Source: Cyathus striatus (Eukaryota; Basidiomycota; Agaricomycetes; Agaricales; Nidulariaceae). Taken from it: a DNA stretch of 64,000 nt. The position numbers were made by a program, and so were the translations under genes. This document shows positions 34,801-44,180 of the stretch, piece by piece. The stretch lies in contig JAOVFP010000012.1 of the NCBI GenBank assembly GCA_025738555.1, forward strand, positions 4,154,001 to 4,218,000, read 5' to 3'. Within the stretch, counting starts at the first letter, position 1. Each line of letters opens with the position of its first letter. Below the pieces are notes generated by a model. That model made no database searches and was not told the origin of the DNA. It was given only the letters and a program-made list of their open reading frames with translations.

Positions 34801-36135
34801 GGGCATTTTCTCAAGGTGTTCTGAATGGTATATATAGCTTTCATGCATTTGCTGCAGCATATATGGAATATTGGAACAATAGTTTTGGAAATGGAAAGGA
34901 AATAAGCCGAAGACAAGTCTGGGAGGCTTTTATACATGAATCAATATGCATGGTTTCTGCAGGATCTGGTGTTAATTTTATTAGTCTTGATGGACTTTCA
35001 ATTACTGCATTAACAGAAGAAGCATTTGCAAGGTTGGGTGAAAATGGAAAAATACGTGCATCACATGATCACAGCTGCTTAGAGTGTACACAGCCTTATA
35101 GAGAAACTCAAGACTCACTACCAGATGAGAGTGCAACAGTTAAAATGGTAGTAATTGATGGGATTGTTATGGGGCCACAGGTAATGCACAACTAAAACTA
35201 AACAATATTATACTAATACATATTTTAAGCACTGTGCATATGACAATTGTTCCAACACACTTGTAAACCATAGAGGAGGTGTATTTTGTGATGTTCACAA
35301 TCAAGAATTTGGAGCAAGATGCCGTGTTTGTGACTGTCAAAATCAAAAGATAGATAATACACAAGCTTGCAATGAGCACCAGGAAATGTGGCATAAATAT
35401 AATTTAGAACATAGTTCAGATTACTTAAATGGTGCACGAAGAATGCTTCGCAAACCAGCTGAAAATCCACCTTGGAATAAAAACCGAGGAAGACGTGTTC
35501 AGCAGCCTCATGATGAATCGGATACCAATATTTCAAAGAAATCTCATTATTTTAGTGCCTCTCACTATTATTGTGTAGAAACAATATGTGCTCCATGTGG
35601 TGCTGTAATTGCATGGACAAAGTTTGTGAAGTCTGAGTCAACAACCAATATACTTAAGTTCTTAGAAGATGTTTTTCCTGATGAAGAATTAAGACCAGAT
35701 TACATATGTATTGATAAGGCATGTAAACTTCTTCGAACAGCAGTTGCAAATGGAAGTTGGGTAGATTGGTTTAAAAGTAGCCGCTTTGTAGTAAATGGCT
35801 ATCACTATACAAATCACTGCTCAGATGATTACCTTTGTAGAAAGTGATGTAATCCAGCACCACATGATGGTTCTTCACCAAATCTAGTTTATATTGCACA
35901 AGATAGAAATGGTGAAAGATATCATAAACGAGCATTCAATACACAAGCCTGTGAACAACTAAATTCATGGCTTGGTGGATTTGAATCTATTATGAAACGT
36001 ATGACTCCAAGCAACTTTAATTGGTTCATACATTCTATGATCTTTTATCATACTCAACATGTAATAAAACGACAGAACAGCCAAAACTTTAGTATTATTA
36101 GTGAAGATTTTGAACATGATGATGGTCTGTTGTAG
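31801..36135 (+). pseudogene. Element B KDZ-associated transposase gene, nearly complete
   Basis: Exons fit as 31801-32060, 32108-32176, 32226-32356, 32416-32472, 32524-32589, 32639-32662, 32718-32771, 32823-32924, 32954-33067, 33113-33246, 33308-33876, 33926-35180 and 35230-36135. Introns are mostly 45-61 bp with GT-AG ends. The 29-bp gap after 32924 (GC-AG) is uncertain. The protein has a basic/acidic disordered N-terminus, a WNILGNFESAVKDDEEVDW block, WFES-like LWGFESDHYTFLDLKKW, a hydrophobic segment (near 33990-34100), CxC5-like CEKCKTLYSAEH, CxC6-like VVIDGIVMGPQ/HCAYDNC and CRVCDCQN, then ETICAPCG, YICIDKAC, FVVNGYHYTNHC and ACEQLNSWLGG. TGA at 35845-35847 replaces the Trp of CRKWCNPAP. 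The expected Asp of VDxYHY is Asn. It is probably inactive now. Confidence 0.8.
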
Positions 36136-36429
36136 AAGCATTGGAAGATGTGGTAGAAGAGGCATCAGAAATAATAGGTGTGGGAAATATGGTAGAAGAT
36201 GTGTCAGAAAATGTGCTGCAGAGATATCTGGTAGGAGAAAAATAGGTGTGGGAAAATATTGTAGAAGAAACATAGGAAGATGTGGTAGGAAGATAGTATG
36301 CTATCAATACTGAAGGGTGTGGGAAAATGTAGTAAAGAATAATAGTGGTAGCATGAAATATAATTGATTTGTAAGATGTAGTAGTGAGATGTGAGATAGT
36401 ATGTTATCAATAGGTGTGGGAAAATATCA

Positions 36430-36712
36430 ATCTCCATTTCTTGCTATGAAGTTCACCTGGAGTCTACCTGGAGTCCACCCAGAGTCACTTTAAAAAATAC
36501 AAAGTCCATCAGGACTCCACCAGGACTCCTTACATTCCAGCAGGATGTCATCAGGACAATATCTATTCCATCAGGACTCCATCCGGACTCCACCCGGACT
36601 CCACCGGACTCCACTGGACTCCACCTGGACTCCACCAGATTCCATTAGGACTCCGCCGGACTCCACCCAGACTATCCGGACTATATTGAGTCCGGACAGA
36701 CTGGGGGGGGGA
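36430..36712. repeat. Element B subterminal repeats (gene 3' side)
   Basis: Copies of ACTCCACCTGGACTCCACC, CCATCCGGACTCCACCC and ATTCCATTAGGACTCCGCC run to the terminal G-run. They are matched to the array at 29222-29520. Confidence 0.85.
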
Positions 36713-36725
36713 GCGTAAAGTACTG

Positions 36726-36733
36726 CATTTTCC
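36726..36733. repeat. Target duplication of element B (right copy)
   Basis: CATTTTCC, identical to 29203-29210, immediately outside the 3' terminus. Confidence 0.95.
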
Positions 36734-37392
36734 TTTCAAGATATATGCATTTTTATATGCATGTATTCCCTTTATAAGTGTTACACAAGAATAGTCTCAT
36801 TCATGAGTATCTTGATGAAGTGCTGCATTATTACAGTCTCCTGCTGAACATTGTACACATACTGGACAAATAGCAAATACAGGCTCAATATTAGCAGTTG
36901 AAACTGGAATTAAGACTATCCCCATTTCTAACTGGATCCAGACTGAGAGACTTGGCAAACATATCTAGTTTTTCACCTAGCATATTAAAGTATACTGCAT
37001 CAGTTTCTATATTGGCAATAAATATTTCATCTTCATTGAATAAATGATTAATATCATCATTTATGTGCTTTTGGAGTATTTGTGCAAGTGCAGTAATCCA
37101 ACCAGTAACAAGTTGTCTATTATCTCCTGGTACAAGGACAACTTGCTATCTTGAATGAAGATTTATTAAATCTGTATTATTTGTTAAGGTGAATAATACT
37201 GTAAGCACTGTTGCTAGTGTTACTTCAGCACTGAAGTTCAATGAAATAAATCTGGAGAAGTCATTGAATTTAACATTTGGAAATGGATCTTGAGCTGGAG
37301 AGGAAGCACATGCTTTGGGAAGGCATGTTATAAATCCATAAAATATTACAGTCCAACAAATATATTCCCAAATACTGTAAAAAATATTGTTA
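36734..37392 (-). pseudogene. Element C transposase gene, middle portion
   Basis: Minus strand, starting just after a 3' splice site (TTTTTTACAG at about 37385): IWEYICWTVIFYGFITCLP (hydrophobic), FPNVKFNDFSRFISLNF, NTDLINLHSR then TAG, QLVTGWITALAQILQ, EPVFAICPVCVQC (CxC5-like), a TGA after QDTHE, then VTLIKGIHAYKNAYILKGK, where element B interrupts it. Compared with element B the TAG stands where CAG (Gln) is expected, a C-to-T change. Exons up- and downstream are at 40735-42285 and 27439-29202. Confidence 0.75.
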
Positions 37393-37863
37393 GTACAGTC
37401 ATCAACCATCAAACGAGGCAACACCTCGTCACGTGACACTTCCGCGTTATCTATGCTCTACAATATCGAAATCAACACCAATTTATGTAGAATCTTTTGT
37501 AAATCACAGCTATGTATGTTGTGAACATCTAGTAGTATTACAATATTTTACAGTTCTTTAAACTGATATAAATAATGCTCACTAAACTTGATAGCTTTGT
37601 CAGAAATTGAGACTTTCAAAAATTAAATAACATAGAACTATGTATAGACAAGGATTGTTTGCGTGGAAGCTGATATTTTAAGCATCGATCTGTTGGTCCA
37701 ACATGCTATGTATGAAATTTACGGAAATTAATGCACTGATTCTCAGTAAACTGAGCTAATTCCATGAGGATGCAGCATGGATTCAGTGCTGTTAGACTGG
37801 ATAATACACGGTCTTTCCACTTCATACCAACCACTCTTTCACTACTCATTTTCACTTTTATAC

Positions 37864-39973
37864 ATGCCAGCTAAAGCAAAATCCATATCACTGAAGATAC
37901 GAGACGAGAGGCAACTTGTAGAACAGTGGACATCACGTGCAGTTACTGCTTATCTTGAAGAGCGCAAGAAGCCAAAGGGGAAGGGTGCACGCACAATTGC
38001 CAGGGATTTCGAGCAGGTATACTTAGAGTCAACTGGTAAACATATCAAACTCAGTCATAATACCATTATTGCAAGAGCAAATGGTAGACCTACTGTGTCG
38101 GAGAAGAGCCAGAAGCAGGAGTGGTTACTTCCATCAGAGACAGAACTTATAATTGATCTTCTCACAAAGTCCGCAAATCAAGGATTTCCATTTACTCATC
38201 GACTATTGAAAGATACTGTTGACAGAATAGTATGTGCACGACTTGGACCTCACTCTGACTTCCCACAAGATGGAGTTGGAAAGAACTGGACCTCACGTTT
38301 TGTTGAAAAGCATAGTGACCGCTTAAAAACAACTTGGTCAACACCATTGGAGTCAAAACGAGCCGATGCCGCAAACCCAACCACAAATAAAATGTGGTGG
38401 GATCTACTCAAATCAACATTGCAAGAATATGATATTAAAGATGAAAATATATATGCAGTTGATGAGGTGGGATGCCAGCCATATGGAACAGAAAAACACC
38501 GGGTTATTGGAGGCCAACGGCGAGGGCCTCATTATCAACGACGAACTGGTAACAAAGAAAATATTACTGTGCTCGTCTCTATCTGTGCCGATGGGTCTAG
38601 CTTGCCACCAGGAGTGATCTTCAAAGGCAAGGGCTACCAGGTAAAATGGGAACAGAATAACCCCACAAATGCTTCGTAAGTCGACATACTATCAAAACAA
38701 ATTGAAGCTTATATGCGCTCACAGGATTGGATATTCGCAAAAGGGTTGGACTGACAACCAGATAGGCACTGACTGGCTGAAGCTGTTTGAGAAGCAAACA
38801 CGCGAGAAGGCAGGGGATGAATGGCGACTTCTTCTAGTTGATGGCCATACATCACACTACAGCCTTGAATTTCTCAACTTTGCACGGGAGAACAAAATAC
38901 TGGTGTTGTGCTATCCCTCACACACAACCCACATCTATCAGGGCCTGGATGTTGTTATATTCTCAGTTTTGAAGCGGCACCTCAGCCAAGAGCGCGACAA
39001 GTTTACACGAACACATGCCGGAGATATAACAAAAGAGAATTTTCTCGAAATCTATGGGAACGCTCATATTGCAGCTTTAACTGTTGAGAACGTCAAAGCT
39101 GCCTTTCAGAAAACAGGCGTACATCCATTTGACCCAACTGTCGTCACCCCAGCAATGCTTGCACCTAGCGTGCCCAAATCAATACTGTCAAACCTTCCCG
39201 CACAACCTTCTACCCCGTTGAGAACAATAGCCCAGATGTTCCATAACCTGTCAATAGAAGACGACAATGCGGCGTTAGCAACAATCAATGAAAATGATGA
39301 AGAAGGCCCACCATCACCATCAGATGCACAAAAGAAACGCCGTAAGGAAATTGTTGACGAGGCTGCTCGGCAGTTGGTAAAAACCAACATAGGGTATCTA
39401 ATTGGGAGCTCAGGAGTATCTTCATCATTACCCATGGTTCACGCACCGTCTCAGCCAATCCAACAACCCCCAGACACGATAGCATCCCTCCTCTCTCTAA
39501 CCCCACGAACAGAGAACGAGGCCCTTCTACTAGCAGCTTTGAAGGAGACTCATGTCGATAACACAAATCTGCGAGGGCGGCTTGTTGGTGCACAAGCATC
39601 AAATATTTTGAATGAAATGTACTGCAAAAAGGTTCAGACTGAGCTCGCATCAAAAGAGAAGAAGAGGGAAGAGAAGGGGAAGGGGAGAGGGAAGGGGAAG
39701 GGGAAGCTATTAGGGGATGGCTTACCTAGAATGCTTTCCGGTGATGAATTTCACCAGAAAGTCATTGAGCACGTAGAACAGCAGCAGCGAGATGAGGAGC
39801 AAAAGGGTGCCAATGCTAAAATGCAAGAGCTATGGCAAGCTGCAGTGAAGAAGTGGGAAGAGAAGGAGGAGGAACGGAAGGCAGAAAACAAACGACGAAC
39901 CAGAAAATATAACGAGGCAAATGATGCCTGGAAAAAAGCAAAGCAGGCTGCCAAACGAGAGGGAATCCAGTAA
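37864..39973 (+). CDS. pogo-like DDE transposase (DDE_1 superfamily)
   Basis: It catalyses cut-and-paste movement in the nucleus. The start is chosen at MPAKAKSIS (37864), which fits the family better than the in-frame ATG at 37777. Exons are 37864-38675 and 38725-39973. The 49-bp GT-AG intron joins NPTNAS to IGYSQKGWTDNQIG. Domains: an N-terminal helix-turn-helix (about residues 10-75, GARTIARDFEQVYLEST), a CENP-B-like DNA-binding stretch (about 80-150), then the catalytic core with Asp in YAVDEVGCQPYG, Asp in LLVDGHTSHYS and the third acid in HTTHIYQGLDVVIFS. A basic, coiled Glu/Lys-rich C-terminus follows. An acidic tail (KESDRPLLKTFKANINLEDA to EDMEDEEE, stop at 40108-40110) continues in another frame, so a late frameshift is likely. 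Confidence 0.9.
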
Positions 39974-39975
39974 AG

Positions 39976-40110
39976 GAAGCCATGTTGCCGAAGGAATCTG
40001 ACAGGCCCCTGTTGAAGACTTTCAAGGCAAATATTAATCTTGAAGATGCTGAGGAGAGTAGCGAAGAGGGCAGTGAAGATGAAGAAGACATGGAGGATGA
40101 GGAGGAGTAG
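39976..40110 (+). pseudogene. Frameshifted acidic C-terminal tail of the pogo transposase
   Basis: Reads KESDRPLLKTFKANINLEDA followed by a Glu/Asp run to a TAG. It adjoins the stop of the main frame but in a different phase. Related fungal transposases of this group commonly end in such an acidic tail, so the main frame probably lost it through a one- or two-base indel. The catalytic core is unaffected. Confidence 0.5.
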
Positions 40111-40454
40111 GAAACGGCACCCTGATGATGGTGATAGCGATAAGGCTGTGGCCCGCGGATTGGCTGATTAAGCACTGTCACGCCACGCAGTGATGGGTGG
40201 TTTTTGGCTTCCTCCACCTTTTTAAGAATTTCACCCACTTCCCTTCACTCAAAATGCTCAAAATTTTACTATGTTATATATACAATATGTCTTCATTCAT
40301 TGGTATCAATTTTATATTTGTTACATGAATATCTGAGTATGAGGATCGATTTTTTATTTTCAGTGTCACGTGTCCCGGTTGATGACTGTATATGATAATC
40401 AACTTAAAATATGAATAAAATAGCAAGATGACAAATGTTATGCATTGCACATCA

Positions 40455-40735
40455 TTAAACAACAAAATGATACAACTAATCTTTACTGTTGAAGTATAAT
40501 ATACAATCTACATACTTGTTGAAAGTATGAAGAAATCAACAAAGGAATCTATACTGTTGAAAGTACAAATTTACAATTGAAGCTATACTTGTTGAAAGTA
40601 TAACTTCATTAAAAAGAATAGAATAGATAACAAAGCTTTTATGAAAAATTTATACTGTTGAAGTATTGATAAAAAAACTTCAAGTTATACTTGTTGAAAG
40701 TATAACTTTGTTGAAAATAACAAAGAAAATATTCT
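40455..40735. repeat. Tandem repeat in the large intron of the element C gene, ~75-bp unit
   Basis: About four units with ACTTGTTGAAAGTATAACTT and TATACTGTTGAAGTAT. It lies between the 5' donor (GTAAGAAT just below 40738) and the 3' splice site near 37386, i.e. inside one intron of roughly 355 bp before pogo insertion. Confidence 0.7.
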
Positions 40736-42285
40736 TACAAAGCTCGCTCCTTTCCTTTTCTACTTCCCCCCCTCTTATCTTTACCCTTGCCCTCATCCTT
40801 GTTCTTCTCCTTCTCTTTCTCCTTCTCTCTCTCTTCCTTTTCTTCTTCTTTCTTCTTCTTCTCAGCAATAGTAATATGCTTATTCAGAATTTCATGTAGA
40901 TAATCAATACCAGGCTTCCTAGCTCCCCAGACATCTTCATCCTTAATATTGGGATCTCCCATAAACTATTGTTCCATCCTTTTAAAATACTTCAGGTTGC
41001 GAAAGTACCTATGAACCCTGAAGTAGAATGGTGTTGCAAAAAATATGGTATATGTTCACTCATTACCACTTTCCTTTCCAGTAAAGGAACTATCAGCAAT
41101 CTTTCCAGGTAATTCCAAAATGATCTTCTGTATAAAGAGCCATTTTGCATATACAATATGAATACTGACAGTACCCTCATAGTGCAAAGCAGGAGGAATC
41201 TTAAAGATATCAATAATTTGCTGCTGCTCTTTAGCAACTGATCTTAGGGCTTTACTTGAACCAAAACTAGAAGCCACAGGAGTAGATGTGGTAGCAGCAG
41301 AAGCTAAGATCATGTTTGTAGATGAAACTCAATATCTTCAAGATCTGTTAGAAGTTCTGAATAGTGGCCTTTAATAACCCAAGTATTATCCTCCCAGATA
41401 AACATATATGGGTTCAATCAACACTGTACATAGATATAGTCAATATATATATGTGGACATAAAGAATAGATAATATACCTTTGACATATGAATATTTTTC
41501 ACCAATCAACTGTACAATTTTACCAAGTTTGTAATGCAATTTAACATTTTTGATGGCAAAATGTGCTTCTGTTAATTTGCAATTACTGATAACATGTATG
41601 GTTCCAGTTGTAGGTACCTCAAATGGTACTTCATCTCTTTCCTCTATAAAATATATTAAATAGTTAAACAAAACAAATTATTTTAATTATTTATCTGCAT
41701 CACCAAAGTTAAAATTATTTCCAAGTGCACACTCATGCATGTGACCACATGTAATTTTAGATGCACCTCATAACTCAAGAGAGTCCACAGCCTTAGCAAC
41801 AGAGTCATCTTCATCTGAATCAACTTCTTTTGAATGCTGGTCATTAAATTGACTCATGAAGCTTTCAAAAGTTTGATTCTCTCTAATAAAATTGGATTCA
41901 AACCAGTTAAACTATCCAAGGTAGATGAATGACTGGATGCAGTGCTATGTGATAAAGACTTCTGACTAGACTTTGAAGAGTGGCTGTCAATACTCACAGT
42001 GGGACTGGTTGGGCTAGTAGAGCAGTTGCACCTCTTGTTGCTTTTTTTAGAAGTTTTATCAACATCCATTTCCTCTGTATCATCATATTCACCCTCAATT
42101 GAAGTAGATCCTTTACTTAATAATTCACTAGATTTTGACTTAGAGGTATTTCCAGTTGACTTAGATCCACTGAATATGGACAGTTCCTTTTCATTCAATG
42201 AATCACCAGAAGTCAACTTAATAGAGCTACTGAATGCAGAGCCACTTGACTCTGAGGAATGAGTGTTTGTGCTCATACATGGCAT
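40735..42285 (-). pseudogene. Element C transposase gene, 5' portion
   Basis: Minus-strand pieces in order: a Ser-rich disordered start (MPCMSTNTHSSESSGSAF, 42285-41854); EVPFEVPTTGTIHVISNC (41671-41414); FIWEDNTWVIKGHYSELL (about 41400-41330), aligning with the WNILGNFES block of element B; SVAKEQQQIIDIFKIPPALH (41313-41056), aligning with the ELIEVLKLPRDILES exon of B; and a Lys/Glu-rich exon with EDVWGARKPGIDYLHEIL (40962-40738) ending at a phase-2 donor, the same phase as in B. Frames change between pieces as expected for short introns, although some damage is likely. Confidence 0.65.
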
Positions 42286-42720
42286 GGGGGAGAGGACATC
42301 AAGTGTTTGTGCTCAGATATCACAGAGGAGAGGGAGGGGGAAGTGTTTGCACTCAGACATCACAGAGAAGAGGGAGGACAGAGCGTTTGTGCTCATATGT
42401 GGCATAGGGGAGGGGAAGAGGAGTGATTGCACTCAAAACATCATGGGGGAGAGGGGCTAGAAGGGAGTGTTATGCTCAGTGACACTGGAGTGAGGGAAGA
42501 AAGAGAGAATGTGCACCTTAATGCCATTGTGGGGACAAACAACACACATTCCGGAATAAATGGAGCAAAAAGTGATTGTGCTCGATAAAAAAAGAGTGAT
42601 TGCACTGAATAGAAAAAGAGCGATTGCACTCGATAAGAAAGAATAATTGTGCTTAAAGAAGAGAGGAAGAGGATCGAACATAAAGTGGAAATGATAGAGC
42701 AAATGGAAGGTGGGGAGAGC
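42285..42720. repeat. Element C G-rich minisatellite upstream of the gene
   Basis: About six ~45-50-bp units with GTGTTTGTGCTCAGATATC, ACAGAGAAGAGGGAGGAC and AAAGAGTGATTGCACTC. The position matches the minisatellites of A and B. Frames through it are artefacts. Confidence 0.75.
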
Positions 42721-42859
42721 AAGGGAGCAAATGGAGGGTGGGAATAAAAAATTAATTAACAAGTTGCCCCACAAAAAAAGACGTATGTACATGTGACTAA
42801 TCGCATGCTTATTAATAATAATAACATTACATAATATTTAATGACATCATCTATTTATG

Positions 42860-42930
42860 ATTGATGGCCCATTGGCGCTTTTGAAATAAGTGCCAGTCAT
42901 GTGACCACATTGAAGGTTCAATTCTGCTAA
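42860..42930 (+). ncRNA. tRNA-like block in element C
   Basis: The A-box TGGCCCATTGG (42865-42875) fits the consensus exactly, and GGTTCAATTCT (42915-42925) fits the B-box except at its last base. They are 50 bp apart. It is opposite in strand to the transposase gene and lies between minisatellite and subterminal repeats, as in A and B. It shares a CAYGTGAC core with the element B block. A canonical cloverleaf was not found by eye. Confidence 0.45.
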
Positions 42931-42959
42931 GATGCAATCTTATTTTACACTGATAATTT

Positions 42960-43230
42960 ATACAAATATAAGTGATAGTCAGATGATAGTCAGGTGAAAT
43001 TGTATCAATCAACTCTCAGATTAGTATCTGATACTAGATTGAATAAGAGTAAGGTGATAGTAAGGTGATAGTAAGGTGAGACTTGTGATTATTCTAATTT
43101 TGTATATAATTATAATCTGACTATCAACTGACTCTCACCTGAGTCTCAACTGAGTCTCATCTTACTATCAATCTACTCTCTGATACTATCAACTGACTCT
43201 CAACTGACTCTCAACTGACTCTCTGATAGT
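42960..43230. repeat. Element C subterminal repeats (gene 5' side)
   Basis: GATAGTCAGGTGA, AAGGTGATAGTAAGGTGA and CAACTGACTCTCAACTGAC repeated in both orientations, matching 27005-27330. Confidence 0.8.
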
Positions 43231-43263
43231 CAGTTGAAACATGTGGCTAAGTGTCATGACCTC

Positions 43264-43530
43264 CTTATTGCTAAAGAATTATATAGAAATTTGGGTTTCA
43301 TTGAGCATCTTGAGCCAAGAATTGTTTGATATCAACCTGATCTGAGCAACCTGAAGGGCAGCAAGCAGGAATGGGATTTGAGCTTTCACAGGTATTTAAA
43401 TAAATCGATTCCATTCATTTGCTCCTTTTAATAAGTTAATTCATGTTCTGCATATGGTATTTATTACAGTTACTATTATAGTCTTCTTCTCAAAGGTAGT
43501 CATTGGAGTTCCAGTGGAAATTGTGATATT
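43264..43530. repeat. Older inverted repeat, outer right-side piece
   Basis: After the CTTATTGC duplication the sequence reads as the reverse complement of about 7300-7425 (TTGAGCATCTTGAGCCAAG) with several substitutions, then diverges. Confidence 0.8.
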
Positions 43531-43698
43531 GTACATTGTTTGAATCAGTTGTTATTTGTTATCTGAGTGTATTTGAAATATATAAATTAACAGCAATGAT
43601 ACTTTTGGTGATTTTAAGTATATAACCTTCTATAGTATAGCACTAAACTTAAGCCTACCTATACAGGGATGTCATATGGTTAAAAGGCATGTGGGGTG

Positions 43699-43923
43699 CT
43701 AGCGAATGCAGAGGAAAAAATTCTGCCATCCGGAATGCTTGTAGCAGGTCTGATTTATACTCAATCTTGGGATTTTCTTTGACATTCTTATAAAAAATCT
43801 GATAAATATAATGATAGGAACAGTAAGGTTATACTTAGTAATGCTCTTTACATTGTTAGTATGAAATAAAAGAATATAAAGGTGCTGTGCAAGCATAGCA
43901 ATACAAATCTCATTGCTTTCCAC
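43699..43923 (-). pseudogene. Unknown coding sequence U2, copy not interrupted by the LTR
   Basis: ESNEICIAMLAQHLYILLFH, then NVKSITKYNLTVPI and IPRLSINQTCYKHSGWQN. It aligns with 5690-5860 plus the sequence after the LTR at 6149, so it preserves the pre-insertion structure. Unrecognised family. Confidence 0.35.
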
Positions 43924-44180
43924 AAATGCAGAATATTGAACCTCTTCAAAAGCTATTTTGAGTGTGGGGTAGCAATATTCACATTTTGATTTTACCTATT
44001 AGCTGTAGACTAGTTTGAAAAATAATTGAGAAGCACAGATTCATTATACTTGCATGTAATTGTTCAATCTTTCAACTGTACCTTTTATTTTTTTCCTTTT
44101 ATAATATAGTTCTTTTCAACCTTTCATCTACCATCTCATAATATATGTGCCTCTTACAACTTCTTTCTTTCTCTTCCACC

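Larger units (their letters stand above)
29211..36725 (+). mobile_element. Element B: KDZ-like DNA transposon, 7515 bp, nested in element C
   Basis: Left end GAGGTCTTTACGCTCG plus C-run. The right end, read inward, is CAGTACTTTACGCTCCC plus C-run. The 8-bp duplication CATTTTCC lies on both sides. Order inside: GGACTCC-type subterminal repeats, tRNA-like block (minus strand), minisatellite, promoter, 13-exon transposase gene on the plus strand, subterminal repeats. The termini match element A closely, and element C more distantly. It is the most complete member in the window but carries at least one nonsense codon. Confidence 0.92.
37396..40388 (+). mobile_element. pogo-like (Tc1/mariner superfamily) element, 2993 bp
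   Basis: Both termini read CAGTCATCAACC inward and share CACGTGACACT further in. TA lies at 37394-37395 and 40389-40390, the standard target duplication of this superfamily. The element sits inside a large intron of the element C gene. Base composition is richer in G+C than the neighbourhood and few lesions are seen, so it is likely a recent arrival. Confidence 0.9.
26991..43263 (-). mobile_element. Element C: diverged KDZ-like transposon, split by two nested insertions
   Basis: Left end CTGTATGTGTCACTCCC. The right end, read inward, is GAGGTCATGACACTTAGCC. The 8-bp target duplication CTTATTGC lies at 26983-26990 and 43264-43271. The unoccupied site is preserved at about 7415-7430 in the left arm. 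It spans 16,273 bp, of which element B (7515 bp plus one 8-bp duplication) and the pogo element (2993 bp plus TA) are later insertions. The original length was therefore about 5.75 kb. Subterminal CTGACTCTCACC arrays lie at both ends. The gene is on the minus strand. Confidence 0.9.

Noticed and set aside
35845..35847. TGA as a recoded (selenocysteine or reassigned) codon, since many breaks are TGA
   Set aside because: A TAG occurs in the same role in element C, the sister sequence has TGG here, and the changes fit C-to-T/G-to-A decay.
37777..37863. Upstream in-frame ATG for the pogo transposase
   Set aside because: The extra 29 residues lack family resemblance, and the MPAKAKS start fits the usual beginning of the DNA-binding region.
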